A stretch of 64,000 bases of DNA from Gemmatimonadota bacterium (GTDB lineage: Bacteria; Gemmatimonadota; Gemmatimonadetes; Longimicrobiales; Gaopeijiaceae): positions 1 to 64,000 of the forward strand of contig SKKN01000001.1 in the NCBI GenBank assembly GCA_007121455.1. The letters are read 5' to 3'. Positions 50,274 to 59,131 of this stretch are shown piece after piece. The notes beneath the pieces are model-generated. The model worked only from the letters and a program-made list of their open reading frames with translations, was not told where the DNA came from and did not search any database. The first letter of the stretch is position 1; the number at the start of each line of letters is the position of its first letter. The translations under genes were made by a program, and so were the position numbers.

Positions 50274-51562
50274 CTGGCGCCGCCTCCTCGCTCGATTCCC
50301 AGCTCCCAGGCTCGCCGCAGCACCGACTCCATCCCCGACGAGAGCTCCACATGTCGGCGGCCCATCGCGGTGCGGGCCGTGGCGAGGAACCGCTCCAGGT
50401 CATGGGTTCCGCTTCCGGGCCCGCCTCCCCAGGAGAAGGGAGGCGTGTACCTCCCCACGACCTCATCGCCGAAGAGGTTGCTCCCGGCCCCCACGACCGC
50501 CCCGGTGCCAATGAGCGTACCGATGGCCGTCTTCACATGGTCTCCCAGGAAGCAACCCACCTTCATGAGGCCTGAGTCCTCTTCGCCTCGAGGGGTCCAG
50601 ACCCGCACGTTTCCGTAATTGTTCTTGAGGTCGCTGTTCGTCGTCATCGCGCCCAGATTCACCCATCTTCCCAGGTACGCGTGCCCGATGTGGCCATCGT
50701 GGGCCTTGTTCGTGTAGCCGAGGACCACGGAGTCCGCGAGCTCTCCCCGGAGCCGGCAGCCTGGTCCTGTGGAGACTCCGGAAACGAGCCCGCCGAGGAG
50801 TCGGGAATCCGGTCCGATGTAGGCAGGACCCTCGAGCAGGGTGAAGCTCCCGATCCGCACCCCGTGCGCGAGCGCAACGGGTCCCTTCCGCAGATCGAGC
50901 ACCACTCCCGGGTCGAGTTCCACTCCGTCCCCGAGAAGGAGTGGATGGTCGCCGAGGCGCTCGACGCCTCGGCCGGCGCCCGCGGCCGTGTCCGCCACAG
51001 CCATCTTCGAACCGGCCGCTCCACCTGCCCATGCGCGGAGGTCCCGGGTCAGCCGCGCGCCGTTTTCGGAGACGAGGTCCCACGGCCGGTCAAGAAGGCG
51101 CCCGGGCAACGTGATCGTGCGCCCCTTCCGCGGAGCCTCGTCCGGCCGAGCCAGCGCTTCCGGGGTAGGCCCCTCGGCACCCGGAGGCAGGAACCAACCC
51201 ACCACCCGATTCCCGACCGCGAGCGTCACCGCCGCCCCATCCCCTGCCCCCGCTCGCGCCTCCGGATTAGGCAGGTCGTCGAGTGGGCCGCCCGCGATGA
51301 GAGCTCGGCTGAGGACCACGAGCGTGGAGTGGTCGGGGTTCGGCGGCAGGCTCCCCTCGAGGACGGGAGGTGAGTCGCTCTCCTCGAACCCCCGGAGCTC
51401 GGCGCAGCCGAGATATCCCGAGCAGGGGGCGCCCCACACCATCTCGGCTCGTTCCCTTAGAAGGTAGGCGCCGAAGAGGAGCTCCCCCGCGGGTCGCGTG
51501 AGAGACAGGGGAACCCAGCTCCGGGCCGTGTCATCGTCGAAGAGGAGGAGGCGAGGGGTCAT
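50270..51562 (-). CDS. Alternative GlmU-type sugar nucleotidyltransferase/acetyltransferase
   Basis: A 430-residue protein. The N-terminus PRLLLFDDDTARSWVPLSLT-RPAGELLFG lacks the usual GGxGTRL loop and matches the start of the alternative bacterial GlmU group known from Bacteroidota. The C-terminal half is a left-handed beta helix of hexapeptide repeats with GHIGHAYLGRWVNLGAMTTN and SDLKNNYGNVRVW, as in acetyltransferase domains. It probably makes UDP-GlcNAc or a related nucleotide sugar, but activity is inferred. It overlaps manC upstream and the WalJ-like gene downstream by 4 bases each. Confidence 0.78.
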   Translation of the reverse strand: MTPRLLLFDDDTARSWVPLSLTRPAGELLFGAYLLRERAEMVWGAPCSGYLGCAELRGFEESDSPPVLEGSLPPNPDHSTLVVLSRALIAGGPLDDLPNPEARAGAGDGAAVTLAVGNRVVGWFLPPGAEGPTPEALARPDEAPRKGRTITLPGRLLDRPWDLVSENGARLTRDLRAWAGGAAGSKMAVADTAAGAGRGVERLGDHPLLLGDGVELDPGVVLDLRKGPVALAHGVRIGSFTLLEGPAYIGPDSRLLGGLVSGVSTGPGCRLRGELADSVVLGYTNKAHDGHIGHAYLGRWVNLGAMTTNSDLKNNYGNVRVWTPRGEEDSGLMKVGCFLGDHVKTAIGTLIGTGAVVGAGSNLFGDEVVGRYTPPFSWGGGPGSGTHDLERFLATARTAMGRRHVELSSGMESVLRRAWELGIERGGGAR

Positions 51563-52641
51563 TCGGTGCTCTCCTCCGGATCCCGGAGTTCCTCGGAGAG
51601 ATGGCGGAAAAGCTCCTTCAGGTCGCCGGTGCGCTCACGAGGGGTCACGAAGGTGGCTCCACGAGTACGAACCACGACGAGGTTCTCGGCCCCGAAGAGG
51701 ACGACCGGTCCTCCTTCCGCGTAGACGATGTTGCCGCTCGACTCGACCGCCTGCACGGAGCCTACGGTGACGTTTCCCTCCGAATCGGCACTTCGCGTGC
51801 GCGTCAGGGCCTCCCAGCTTCCGACGTCGTCCCACTCGAAGGTGGCGCGGACCGAGGCGACCCTCCCACTCCGTTCGAGAACGGCCTCGTCGACCGAGAT
51901 CGGGGAGACCGCCTGGAAGAATCCCTCCGCATCGTCCTCCTCCAGTAGAGAAAGGTGCTCACCGACCTCGGGCGCGTGTGTCCTCACTTCTTCGAGGAAG
52001 CGGTGGGCCGTCCAGGCGAAGATTCCGCTGTTCCAGAGGCACCCCTTCTCGAGATAGAGCCGGGCGGTCGTCGCGTCCGGCTTCTCCACGAAGGCCTCGA
52101 CCCGGAATCCATCGAGGCCCCGCTCTCCCTCGCTCACGGGGAGGGGTTCCCCCGGACGGATGTACCCGTACCCCGTCTCCGGCCGTGACGGGGGGACAGC
52201 GACAGCAACGAGCATATCCTGGTCCGTGGCGAGCTGGGCTGCCGCACGGAGCGTCCGGGTGAATTCTTCGGGCGGGCGAATGAGGTGGTCCGAATGGAGC
52301 GAAAGGATGATGGCATCGGGGTCCTCCCGCGCCACGAGCCAGGCGGCCCAGGCGAGGACGGGAGCGGTGCCCCGTGCGTGTGGCTCGACGAGGAAGGATC
52401 TGCCCAGAGCTTCCGGTAGCGCCCGGCGGATGGGCTCCACGAGATGGTAGCCGGTGAGGATCCGGATCCTTTCGGGTGGTGCGAGCGTGCGCGCCCTCTC
52501 CACGGTTTCCTCGATCAGGGACCGCGGCCCGCTCAGGGAGAGGAGCTGTTTCGGTCGTGATGCCGTGCTTGCGGGCCAGAACCGCGAGCCGATTCCTCCC
52601 GCGAGGATGAGGACGTGAAGGGGAGGCTCAGCGTGCGCCAA
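51559..52641 (-). CDS. manC: Mannose-1-phosphate guanylyltransferase
   Basis: A 360-residue GDP-mannose pyrophosphorylase. The signature VLILAGGIGSRFWPASTASR-PKQLL is near residue 10; LVEPHARGTAPVLAWAAWL, LSLHSDHLI, VEAFVEKPD and WNSGIFAWT follow, and SVRATFEWDDVGSWEAL closes the core. It supplies GDP-mannose for surface polysaccharide. No phosphomannose isomerase domain is fused. Its start overlaps the end of the receiver gene by 14 bases. Confidence 0.94.
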   Translation of the reverse strand: MAHAEPPLHVLILAGGIGSRFWPASTASRPKQLLSLSGPRSLIEETVERARTLAPPERIRILTGYHLVEPIRRALPEALGRSFLVEPHARGTAPVLAWAAWLVAREDPDAIILSLHSDHLIRPPEEFTRTLRAAAQLATDQDMLVAVAVPPSRPETGYGYIRPGEPLPVSEGERGLDGFRVEAFVEKPDATTARLYLEKGCLWNSGIFAWTAHRFLEEVRTHAPEVGEHLSLLEEDDAEGFFQAVSPISVDEAVLERSGRVASVRATFEWDDVGSWEALTRTRSADSEGNVTVGSVQAVESSGNIVYAEGGPVVLFGAENLVVVRTRGATFVTPRERTGDLKELFRHLSEELRDPEESTE

Positions 52642-53050
52642 GGAGCTCCTCCAGTCGGTTGAGGAGCTTCTTCGGGCTGAAGGGCTTCGTTAGGAAATCC
52701 GAGGCTCCGAGCGCGTAGGCTCGGTCCCGGTCCACATCCTGCCCCTTCGCGGTGAGCACGATGACAGGAAGGTGACGGCGGTGACCGAGGCTTCGGACCT
52801 CCTGGAGGACCTCGAGCCCGTCCGCTCCCGGCATGAGTAGATCGAGGAGCACGAGGTCGTATGCTCCTTCGCCGCGGAGTCGCTCCAGCGCGGTGCTTCC
52901 GTCCTCCACGGCATCGACCACGTAGGAGGACGCCTCGAGGAGCGTCGCGAGGATCCGGCGGATGTGTGGCTCGTCATCGGCGAGCAGGAGCCGGGGAGCC
53001 GGGGACGGAGTTGTGGGTCGGAGGGAGGATCCTCCGTCGATTGGAGTCAT
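52628..53050 (-). CDS. Single-domain response regulator
   Basis: A 140-residue protein that is mostly one receiver domain: ADDEPHIRRIL, phospho-acceptor D70 in LVLLDLLMPG, PVIVLTAKG and FLTKPFSPKKLL. A 20-residue disordered N-terminus precedes it and no DNA-binding domain follows. ATG 53050 is the only good start; an in-frame TTG at 53170 would overlap the promoter. It is the first gene of the manC operon and may signal by protein contact. Confidence 0.88.
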   Translation of the reverse strand: MTPIDGGSSLRPTTPSPAPRLLLADDEPHIRRILATLLEASSYVVDAVEDGSTALERLRGEGAYDLVLLDLLMPGADGLEVLQEVRSLGHRRHLPVIVLTAKGQDVDRDRAYALGASDFLTKPFSPKKLLNRLEELLGAR

Positions 53051-53141
53051 GCCGCGAACCGGTAGCCGATGGAGGAGCTCTACGAGTAGCGGCCTGGAGG
53101 GGGGATCCCATGGTCTCCGTGCGCCTCGGGCCGGCGGCGGG

Positions 53142-53170
53142 AACCTACCCGGCGAGTAGTGTAAAGTCAA
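53142..53170 (-). promoter_or_regulatory. Promoter of the receiver-manC-glmU-like operon
   Basis: On the minus strand, TTGACT (53170-53165) and TAGGTT (53147-53142) are 17 bases apart. The -35 is near consensus, the -10 weak. Transcription would start near 53135, about 85 bases before the receiver ATG. Confidence 0.5.
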
Positions 53171-53192
53171 GCGATCCCGGCCCCTCCGGAGC

Positions 53193-53222
53193 TTGACAGA
53201 GAAACCTCCGGAGAGGTAGTCT
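53193..53222 (+). promoter_or_regulatory. Promoter of the lipoprotein-serS unit
   Basis: TTGACA (53193-53198, full consensus) is followed after 18 bases by TAGTCT (53217-53222). It is divergent from the minus-strand promoter at 53142-53170, the two -35 boxes being 22 bases apart. The leader to the ATG at 53317 would be about 88 bases. Confidence 0.6.
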
Positions 53223-53316
53223 TCTGCGCTTCCTTACGGGTGATCCGGAAGCCTGAGGGCGCCCGAGTCCGATCCGTCCGCTCCGGCCGGATCGCCCCGA
53301 ACCACGTGATTCCAGA

Positions 53317-53886
53317 ATGCATCGACGTCAAACGCTCCATACGGTGGTGATCCTCATCGTCGCGCTCGGAACCGCGGCATGCGGAGACGACCCGTTCGCC
53401 CTTCGCTGGACCGAGAACCCGGAGGAGGTGACGATCCAGAGTCTGGACCGTCCCGGGCCCCAGGTCCGGGCCGGCTTCAACCTCTTCGAGCGGACTCCCG
53501 TAAGGATCGAAGCGCCGCAGACCGGCGGGCGCTGGGACTTCGCGTTGGAGCGGGAGGGGGAAACCCTTCGACTCCTCCCTCCCCGTACCATGGGAATCCA
53601 GGATTCGAGCGCCGGAATCAGCCCCATGGAGGGCGCTCAGTGGGATGACATCCGGGAAGCTCCGAGGGACACGACCGCGTACACCTTCGACGAGCCCGTG
53701 CCGGTCCGCGACGGAACGATCTATGTGGTCCGCACCCACGAGCAGGCGGGCAGCTTCGGACGGCGATGCATCTACTACGGAAAGTTGGAGCCGGTGGTGG
53801 TCGACGTCGAACGGGGCGCGCTCACCTTCCGGTTCGACGTCAATCCGGACTGCAACAATCGCAGCCTCGTTCCTCCGGGGAGCTGA
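53317..53886 (+). CDS. Putative lipoprotein of unknown function
   Basis: A 189-residue exported protein. The signal peptide TVVILIVALGTAAC-GDD ends at a cysteine in a tolerable lipobox context, suggesting lipidation. The mature part is beta-rich with GGRWDFALEREGETLRLLPP, YTFDEPVPVRDGTIYVVRTH and two late cysteines (GRRCIYYGKLEP, NPDCNNRS) that could form a disulfide. No family is recognised. It ends 4 bases before serS. Confidence 0.65.
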   Translation: MHRRQTLHTVVILIVALGTAACGDDPFALRWTENPEEVTIQSLDRPGPQVRAGFNLFERTPVRIEAPQTGGRWDFALEREGETLRLLPPRTMGIQDSSAGISPMEGAQWDDIREAPRDTTAYTFDEPVPVRDGTIYVVRTHEQAGSFGRRCIYYGKLEPVVVDVERGALTFRFDVNPDCNNRSLVPPGS

Positions 53887-53890
53887 GGCA

Positions 53891-55168
53891 ATGCTCGACC
53901 TCAAGCGCATCCGCGCGGAGCCGGAGTGGGCCCTCGATGGCTTGAGCCGGCGCGGACTCGACGGTGCGGAGAAGCTCCTCGAGGACGTGCTGGCCCTCGA
54001 CCGGGAACGACGGCGCGCGATCGGAGAGGCGGACGAGTTGAAGGCTCGCCGGAACGAGGTATCCCGGGAGATCGGAGAAGCGAAGAAGAGGGGGGAGGAC
54101 GCGAAGGATCGAATTCGCGAGATGCGGGAGGTCGCGGAGCGGATCTCCCTTCTCGACGCCCGGGAGAATGACGCGGATGCGGAGATCCTGGAACGACTCC
54201 TCCTCATTCCCAACGTGCCGCTCCCCGAGGTCCCCGAGGGCGACGAAGAGGCGAACGAGATCGTACGGACGTGGGGCGACCTTCCGTCCTTCGACTTCAC
54301 CCCCGTGCCTCACTGGGAGCTCGGCGAAAGCCTCGGGATCCTCGATCTTCCCCGGGGGGCAACCGTCTCGGGGTCGGGCTTCCCGCTGCTGCGGGGGATG
54401 GGGGCGAAGTACCAGCGCCACCTCATCGACTTCATGATCGGTCTCCACGTGGACGATCACGAATACGAGGAGCTCCGAATCCCCTACCTGGTCACGCGAG
54501 AGACGATGACGGGGACCGGTCAGCTCCCCAAGTTCGAGGAGGATTCCTACGTCGCGGAGCGGGACGACCTGTGGTTGATCCCGACAGCGGAGGTGCCGGT
54601 GACGAACCTCCATCGGGGCGAGCTCCTGTCGGTCTCGGACCTCCCCATTCGGTACACAGCCTACTCCCCCTGCTTCCGGCGGGAAGCCGGTGCCGCGGGA
54701 AAGGATACGCGGGGACTCCTGCGGGTTCATCAGTTCGACAAGGTGGAGTTGGTACGATACGAGACTCCCGACCGGAGTCGAGAGGCCCTCGAGGAGTTGA
54801 CCGGTGAGGCGGAGAAGATCCTGCAGCTCCTCGGGATTCCCTACCGCGTGGTGCGCCTGGCGGCCGGCGATCTCGGCTTCGCGAGTGCGCTGACATACGA
54901 CCTCGAGGTGTGGGCTCCCGGCGTGGGGAGGTGGTTGGAGGTGTCGAGCTGCAGCACGTTCACGGACTTCCAGGCTCGCCGTGCAAACCTTCGATACCGA
55001 CCAGCGCCCGGAGAGCGTCCGGAGTTCGTCCACACCCTGAATGGATCCGCACTCGCCCTTCCTCGCCTGCTCGTCGCGTTGATGGAGAACTACCAGGATG
55101 AGGAGGGCGGGGTGCGGGTGCCGGAGCCCCTTCGAGGGAAGATGGGAACGGACCGGCTGGGTTCGTGA
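53891..55168 (+). CDS. serS: Seryl-tRNA synthetase
   Basis: A 425-residue class II synthetase. The N-terminal coiled-coil arm (about 28-100) binds the long variable arm of tRNA-Ser. Motif 2 is YSPCFRREAGAAGKDTRGLL-RVHQF and motif 3 NGSALALPRLLVALMENYQ; LIPTAEVPVTNLH and EVSSCSTFTDFQARR are the serine-site blocks. GAGG lies 4 bases before ATG 53891, so the spacing is short and translation is probably coupled to the upstream gene. Confidence 0.98.
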   Translation: MLDLKRIRAEPEWALDGLSRRGLDGAEKLLEDVLALDRERRRAIGEADELKARRNEVSREIGEAKKRGEDAKDRIREMREVAERISLLDARENDADAEILERLLLIPNVPLPEVPEGDEEANEIVRTWGDLPSFDFTPVPHWELGESLGILDLPRGATVSGSGFPLLRGMGAKYQRHLIDFMIGLHVDDHEYEELRIPYLVTRETMTGTGQLPKFEEDSYVAERDDLWLIPTAEVPVTNLHRGELLSVSDLPIRYTAYSPCFRREAGAAGKDTRGLLRVHQFDKVELVRYETPDRSREALEELTGEAEKILQLLGIPYRVVRLAAGDLGFASALTYDLEVWAPGVGRWLEVSSCSTFTDFQARRANLRYRPAPGERPEFVHTLNGSALALPRLLVALMENYQDEEGGVRVPEPLRGKMGTDRLGS

Positions 55169-55246
55169 TCGAATAGGGAAAACAGGGGCCGCCTTCCCGC
55201 ATCGCAAGAGGAAGCAGCCGCCGCGGGAGAGACCGAGGAGGCTTCA

Positions 55247-56428
55247 ATGATCCGGATGAGGTGGACGCTCGTTCCCGCGCTTCTCTTTCTTGCCCTCCTC
55301 GGCTGGTATCTGCTCTACACCCAGGGCATCGTGCGAGCGCTCCGGGCCGATGCGGAGATGAAGACGCAGATGTTCTCCGAGGTGCAGGCGGGCCTGTCCG
55401 ACCCCGACCCCCTGCGGGCCGCACAGGCTCTCGTCCGCCTGCAGGAGATCATCGTTCAGTCCGGCGTCCCGCTCATCCTCTCCGGGCCGGAGGATACGGT
55501 CTACGATGCGGTGAATCTCCCCTTCGACGTCGAGCTCGATACGGACGCCGGACAAGAACGGGTTCGGCGCTACGCGGAGAGGCTCGCCCTGCAGAACCCC
55601 CCCGTCGGGGACCCCGACGTGGTCCAGATCCACTTCGGCGATCCACCGGAACTCCAGAGGTTGCGCTGGATCCCCTGGCTGCAGGCTGGCGGGCTTCTGC
55701 TCGTGTTCGTCCTCGGCATCGTGATGGTGCGATCACAGCGTCGGGCCGAGGCGGAGCAGGCATGGAGCTCGATGGCGCGTGAGCTGGCTCACCAGCTCGG
55801 GACACCGATCTCCTCGCTCCAGGGGTGGCTGGAGGTCCTGCGTCTCTCCACGACGGAGCGGCCCGAGGGGATCGAGGAGAGGGAAATCTCCGACGAAATG
55901 GAAGCGGACGTCGAACGGCTCGAACGGGTCAGTCGCCGGTTCGAGTTGATCGGACGCGATGTGGAGCTGGATACGCTGGACATCCGGGACCTCGTTCGCG
56001 GTCTCGAACGCTACCTGCAGGCGAGGATGCCCAAACTCGGTTCGGGAGTCGAGCTCCGTGTGGAGATCGCGCCGGATACGCCGAAGGTCATGGGGAACGA
56101 CGTGCTCCTCGCGTGGGCTCTGGAGAACCTCGTGAAGAATGCCCTCGATGCCCTGGCGGGACGTGGTGGCATAATCCGGCTCCGCGTGAAAGCGGGTGAC
56201 CCTGGATGGGTTCATGTACTCGTGGACGACGACGGCTCCGGCGTCGACCCCGAGATCAGGGAGCGGATCTTCGAGCCGGGCGTCACCTCCAAGGCGGGGG
56301 GGTGGGGAGTCGGCCTCGCACTCACCCGGAGGATCGTCGAGCGGATCCACCACGGCAGGATCGAGCTGCTCAACAGCGGGTCTTCGGGGTCGGTCTTCCG
56401 AATGAAACTTCCCGTCGCGGAGGGGTAA
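55247..56428 (+). CDS. Sensor histidine kinase with HQLGTP box
   Basis: A 393-residue kinase. One helix (LVPALLFLALLGWYLLYTQG) at the N-terminus, an extracytoplasmic region (about 28-140), and a second helix (LQAGGLLLVFVLGIVMV) lead directly, without HAMP, to the H-box MARELAHQLGTPISSLQGWL with H182. The ATPase has ENLVKNALDAL, DDDGSGVDPEIRERIFEPG and GGWGVGLALTRRIV. The HQLGTP box with a 'GWG' ATP-lid marks a subgroup common in Bacteroidota and Gemmatimonadota. No regulator gene is adjacent, so the partner is unknown. Confidence 0.9.
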   Translation: MIRMRWTLVPALLFLALLGWYLLYTQGIVRALRADAEMKTQMFSEVQAGLSDPDPLRAAQALVRLQEIIVQSGVPLILSGPEDTVYDAVNLPFDVELDTDAGQERVRRYAERLALQNPPVGDPDVVQIHFGDPPELQRLRWIPWLQAGGLLLVFVLGIVMVRSQRRAEAEQAWSSMARELAHQLGTPISSLQGWLEVLRLSTTERPEGIEEREISDEMEADVERLERVSRRFELIGRDVELDTLDIRDLVRGLERYLQARMPKLGSGVELRVEIAPDTPKVMGNDVLLAWALENLVKNALDALAGRGGIIRLRVKAGDPGWVHVLVDDDGSGVDPEIRERIFEPGVTSKAGGWGVGLALTRRIVERIHHGRIELLNSGSSGSVFRMKLPVAEG

Positions 56429-56504
56429 TGCGGGACGTTCTTTCCCCGGCCTCCGATGGCGAGGCCGGTCCGGGCGAGTCGAACGGCCACGATCGCGGAG
56501 CAGG

Positions 56505-58790
56505 ATGCCGACCCTTCAGGATCCCAGCGGTGCACGGAACCATCTGGATACGCTGAACCCCGAACAGCGGGAGGCGGTGGAGCACCTGGAGGGTCCCCTT
56601 TTGGTGCTCGCGGGTGCCGGTTCCGGAAAGACACGTGTCCTGACCAGCCGTGTCGTCCACCTCATCCGAGAGCACGGGATCTCCCCGGATCGCATCCTCG
56701 CCGTGACCTTCACGAACAAGGCCGCGGGAGAGATGCGGGAGCGGATCCGGAGCATGCTCGGTGGGGATCCGGCCGGAATCTGGATCGGCACCTTCCACTC
56801 GCTCGGGGCCCGCCTCCTCCGACGGCACGCCGAGCTTCTCGGCTGGGCGAGCACGTTCACGATCTTCGACGCCGAGGAAAGCCTCCGCGAGATCAAGCGC
56901 GTGCAGGTGGGGCTGGACATCGACCCGAAGCGCTGGAAGCCGAAGGCGCTCCGAACGGTGCTGTCGGACGCCAAGAACCAGCTCGTCTCTCCCGAGGAGT
57001 TCTGGGAGGACCACGGCGAGGGCTTCGATCTCTTCCTCCGCCAGGCTGCGCGCGTGTACCCCGAATACCAGAGCTCGCTGAAGGCTCAGAATGCCTTCGA
57101 CTTCGACGACCTCCTGGTGAAGCCGATCCAGCTCTTCGAGGGGCACGCGCAGGTGCTCGAAAGGTACCGGAGTCGCTTCGGGTTTCTTCTGGTGGACGAG
57201 TATCAGGACACGAATCGGGCTCAGTACCGGTTTCTGGAGCTGCTCGGCAAGGAGCATGGGAACCTGATGGTCGTCGGGGACGACGATCAGTCGATCTACG
57301 GCTGGCGCGGCGCGGACATCCGGAACATCCTCGACTTCGAAGGCACCTTCCCCGACGCGAAGGTGATCCGTCTCGAACGGAACTATCGCTCGACGGAGCG
57401 GATCCTTCAGGCCGCGAACGAGGTGATTCGCCAGAACCTCCGACGGAAGGGGAAGACCCTTCACACCGACCGTGCGGGAGGAGATCTGCTCACCGTTGTG
57501 GAGTGTCTCGACGAGCGGGACGAGGCTCGCTGGATCGTGGAGACGATCCAGGGTTGGAAGGAAGGGGCGATGGATGGACGGTATCGGGGCTTCTCGATCC
57601 TGTACCGGACGAATGCGCAGTCCCGGGCGCTCGAAGATGCGTTCCGCCGCGCCGGGGTTCCCTATCAGATCGTGGGCGGTGTGCGCTTCTACGAGCGAAG
57701 GGAGATCCAGGATGTCCTCGCCTATCTCCGGATCATCTCGAACCCCTTGGACGAGGCGGCCTTCCTCCGGGTGGTGAACTATCCCCGGCGTGGAGTCGGG
57801 GACACCTCCAAAGAGCGCCTCGTGCAGTGGGCGCAGGAGGAGCGGATGACCCTTCTCGAGGGCGCTCGGCGCGCGACCGAGATCCCCGACCTGAGGGGCC
57901 AAAGCGCCGCCTCGCTCGAGCGGTTCGCGGAGTTGATCCAGGTCTACAGCGGTCGAGCTGCCCGGGTCTCCGTCGGGCGCCTGCTGGAGGAGCTGATCGA
58001 GGAGCTCGACCTCCTCACGAATCTCCGGGACGAAGGCCCGGATGGAGAGGACCGGGCGGAGAACGTGAAGGAGCTCGTCGCTGGAGCACTGGATTTCGAT
58101 GCGCGCCTGGTCGAGGAGTGGGAAGGGGACCCGCCGGATCACTTCACCGAGCTCGATCTCTTCCTTCAGCATGTCGCGCTCGTCACCGACGTGGACCGCC
58201 ATGACCCCGATTCCGACGCGGTGACCCTGATGACGCTCCACAACGCCAAGGGGCTGGAGTTTCCGATCGTCTTCATCGCAGGGATGGAGGACGGGCTCTT
58301 CCCACTTTCCCGCTCCTTCGACGAGCCTGAGCAACTCGAGGAGGAGCGGCGGCTCTTCTACGTCGGGATCACCCGGGCGGAGGACCGCCTCGTGCTCACC
58401 CATGCGCGGGAGCGGCGCAGGGCGGGGGACTTCACATACGGAAGTCTCTCCTCGTTCGTGGAGGCCGTGCCCGCGGAGTTGCGCGAGACGGAACGGACTC
58501 CCGCGGTTCTGAGGCGTTCCGGGCCGGCCGGCACTGGGACTCGTCGCCTTGCCCGAACCCGCGCGAGCGAGCAGCCCGATCCGGACCTCGATCTGGACAT
58601 GGAGCTGAACCAGGATCTTCCCCGCTTCACCAAGGGGGAGCGGGTGGCCCATGGCACCTTCGGCTCCGGGTCGGTCGTCGACGTGGATGGATTCGGGCGT
58701 GACCTGAAGGTAGTCGTGAACTTCGACTCGGTCGGGCGGAAGAAGCTGCTTGCCCGATATGCGGATTTGACGAAGGAGATGGGCGGATGA
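56505..58790 (+). CDS. pcrA: UvrD/PcrA-type DNA helicase
   Basis: A 761-residue superfamily 1A helicase. Walker A AGAGSGKTR is at 36-44, motif Ia VTFTNKAAGEMRERI, motif II LVDEYQDTNRAQY, motif III VGDDDQSIYGWRGA, motif IV LERNYRS, motif V VTLMTLHNAKGLEFP and motif VI YVGITRAEDRL. The C-terminal tail ends in the PcrA-like GERVAHGTFGSGSVVDVDG (Tudor-like) element that contacts RNA polymerase. It acts in repair and in clearing blocked transcription and replication. Its stop overlaps the gatC start (ATGA). Confidence 0.96.
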   Translation: MPTLQDPSGARNHLDTLNPEQREAVEHLEGPLLVLAGAGSGKTRVLTSRVVHLIREHGISPDRILAVTFTNKAAGEMRERIRSMLGGDPAGIWIGTFHSLGARLLRRHAELLGWASTFTIFDAEESLREIKRVQVGLDIDPKRWKPKALRTVLSDAKNQLVSPEEFWEDHGEGFDLFLRQAARVYPEYQSSLKAQNAFDFDDLLVKPIQLFEGHAQVLERYRSRFGFLLVDEYQDTNRAQYRFLELLGKEHGNLMVVGDDDQSIYGWRGADIRNILDFEGTFPDAKVIRLERNYRSTERILQAANEVIRQNLRRKGKTLHTDRAGGDLLTVVECLDERDEARWIVETIQGWKEGAMDGRYRGFSILYRTNAQSRALEDAFRRAGVPYQIVGGVRFYERREIQDVLAYLRIISNPLDEAAFLRVVNYPRRGVGDTSKERLVQWAQEERMTLLEGARRATEIPDLRGQSAASLERFAELIQVYSGRAARVSVGRLLEELIEELDLLTNLRDEGPDGEDRAENVKELVAGALDFDARLVEEWEGDPPDHFTELDLFLQHVALVTDVDRHDPDSDAVTLMTLHNAKGLEFPIVFIAGMEDGLFPLSRSFDEPEQLEEERRLFYVGITRAEDRLVLTHARERRRAGDFTYGSLSSFVEAVPAELRETERTPAVLRRSGPAGTGTRRLARTRASEQPDPDLDLDMELNQDLPRFTKGERVAHGTFGSGSVVDVDGFGRDLKVVVNFDSVGRKKLLARYADLTKEMGG

Positions 58791-59131
58791 GTGGGAAGGA
58801 TGGACCGGACGGGAGTGGAGGGCGGGTCTCGCTCGATGAGGTGGAGCGGATCGCCCGACTCTCGCTTCTCCGATCCGACCGGGACGAGATGGAGCGGCTC
58901 CTGAAGGATCTCAACACGATCCTCGAGCACGTGGATTCTCTCACGAAGATCGAGGTCCCCTCGGATGAAGTGGGGGGCTCCTCTGTGGACGGTCCCTGCG
59001 TGCGGGACGAGGAGGTCGAACCCGATCCGCTCGAACGGCCGGCCGAGCAGATCGCGCCGGAGTGGCAGGACGGCTTCTTCATCGTCCCACGGCTCCCCGC
59101 AGTCGATGCGGACGAGGGAGGAGGCCCATGA
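58787..59131 (+). CDS. gatC: Asp/Glu-tRNA amidotransferase subunit C
   Basis: A 114-residue GatC. VSLDEVERIARLSLLRSDRD, LLKDLNTILEHVDSL and the C-terminal FFIVPRL match the family; GatC wraps around and stabilises GatA. The region between these blocks is somewhat longer than usual and acidic. It overlaps pcrA upstream and gatA downstream by 4 bases each. Confidence 0.95.
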   Translation: MSGKDGPDGSGGRVSLDEVERIARLSLLRSDRDEMERLLKDLNTILEHVDSLTKIEVPSDEVGGSSVDGPCVRDEEVEPDPLERPAEQIAPEWQDGFFIVPRLPAVDADEGGGP

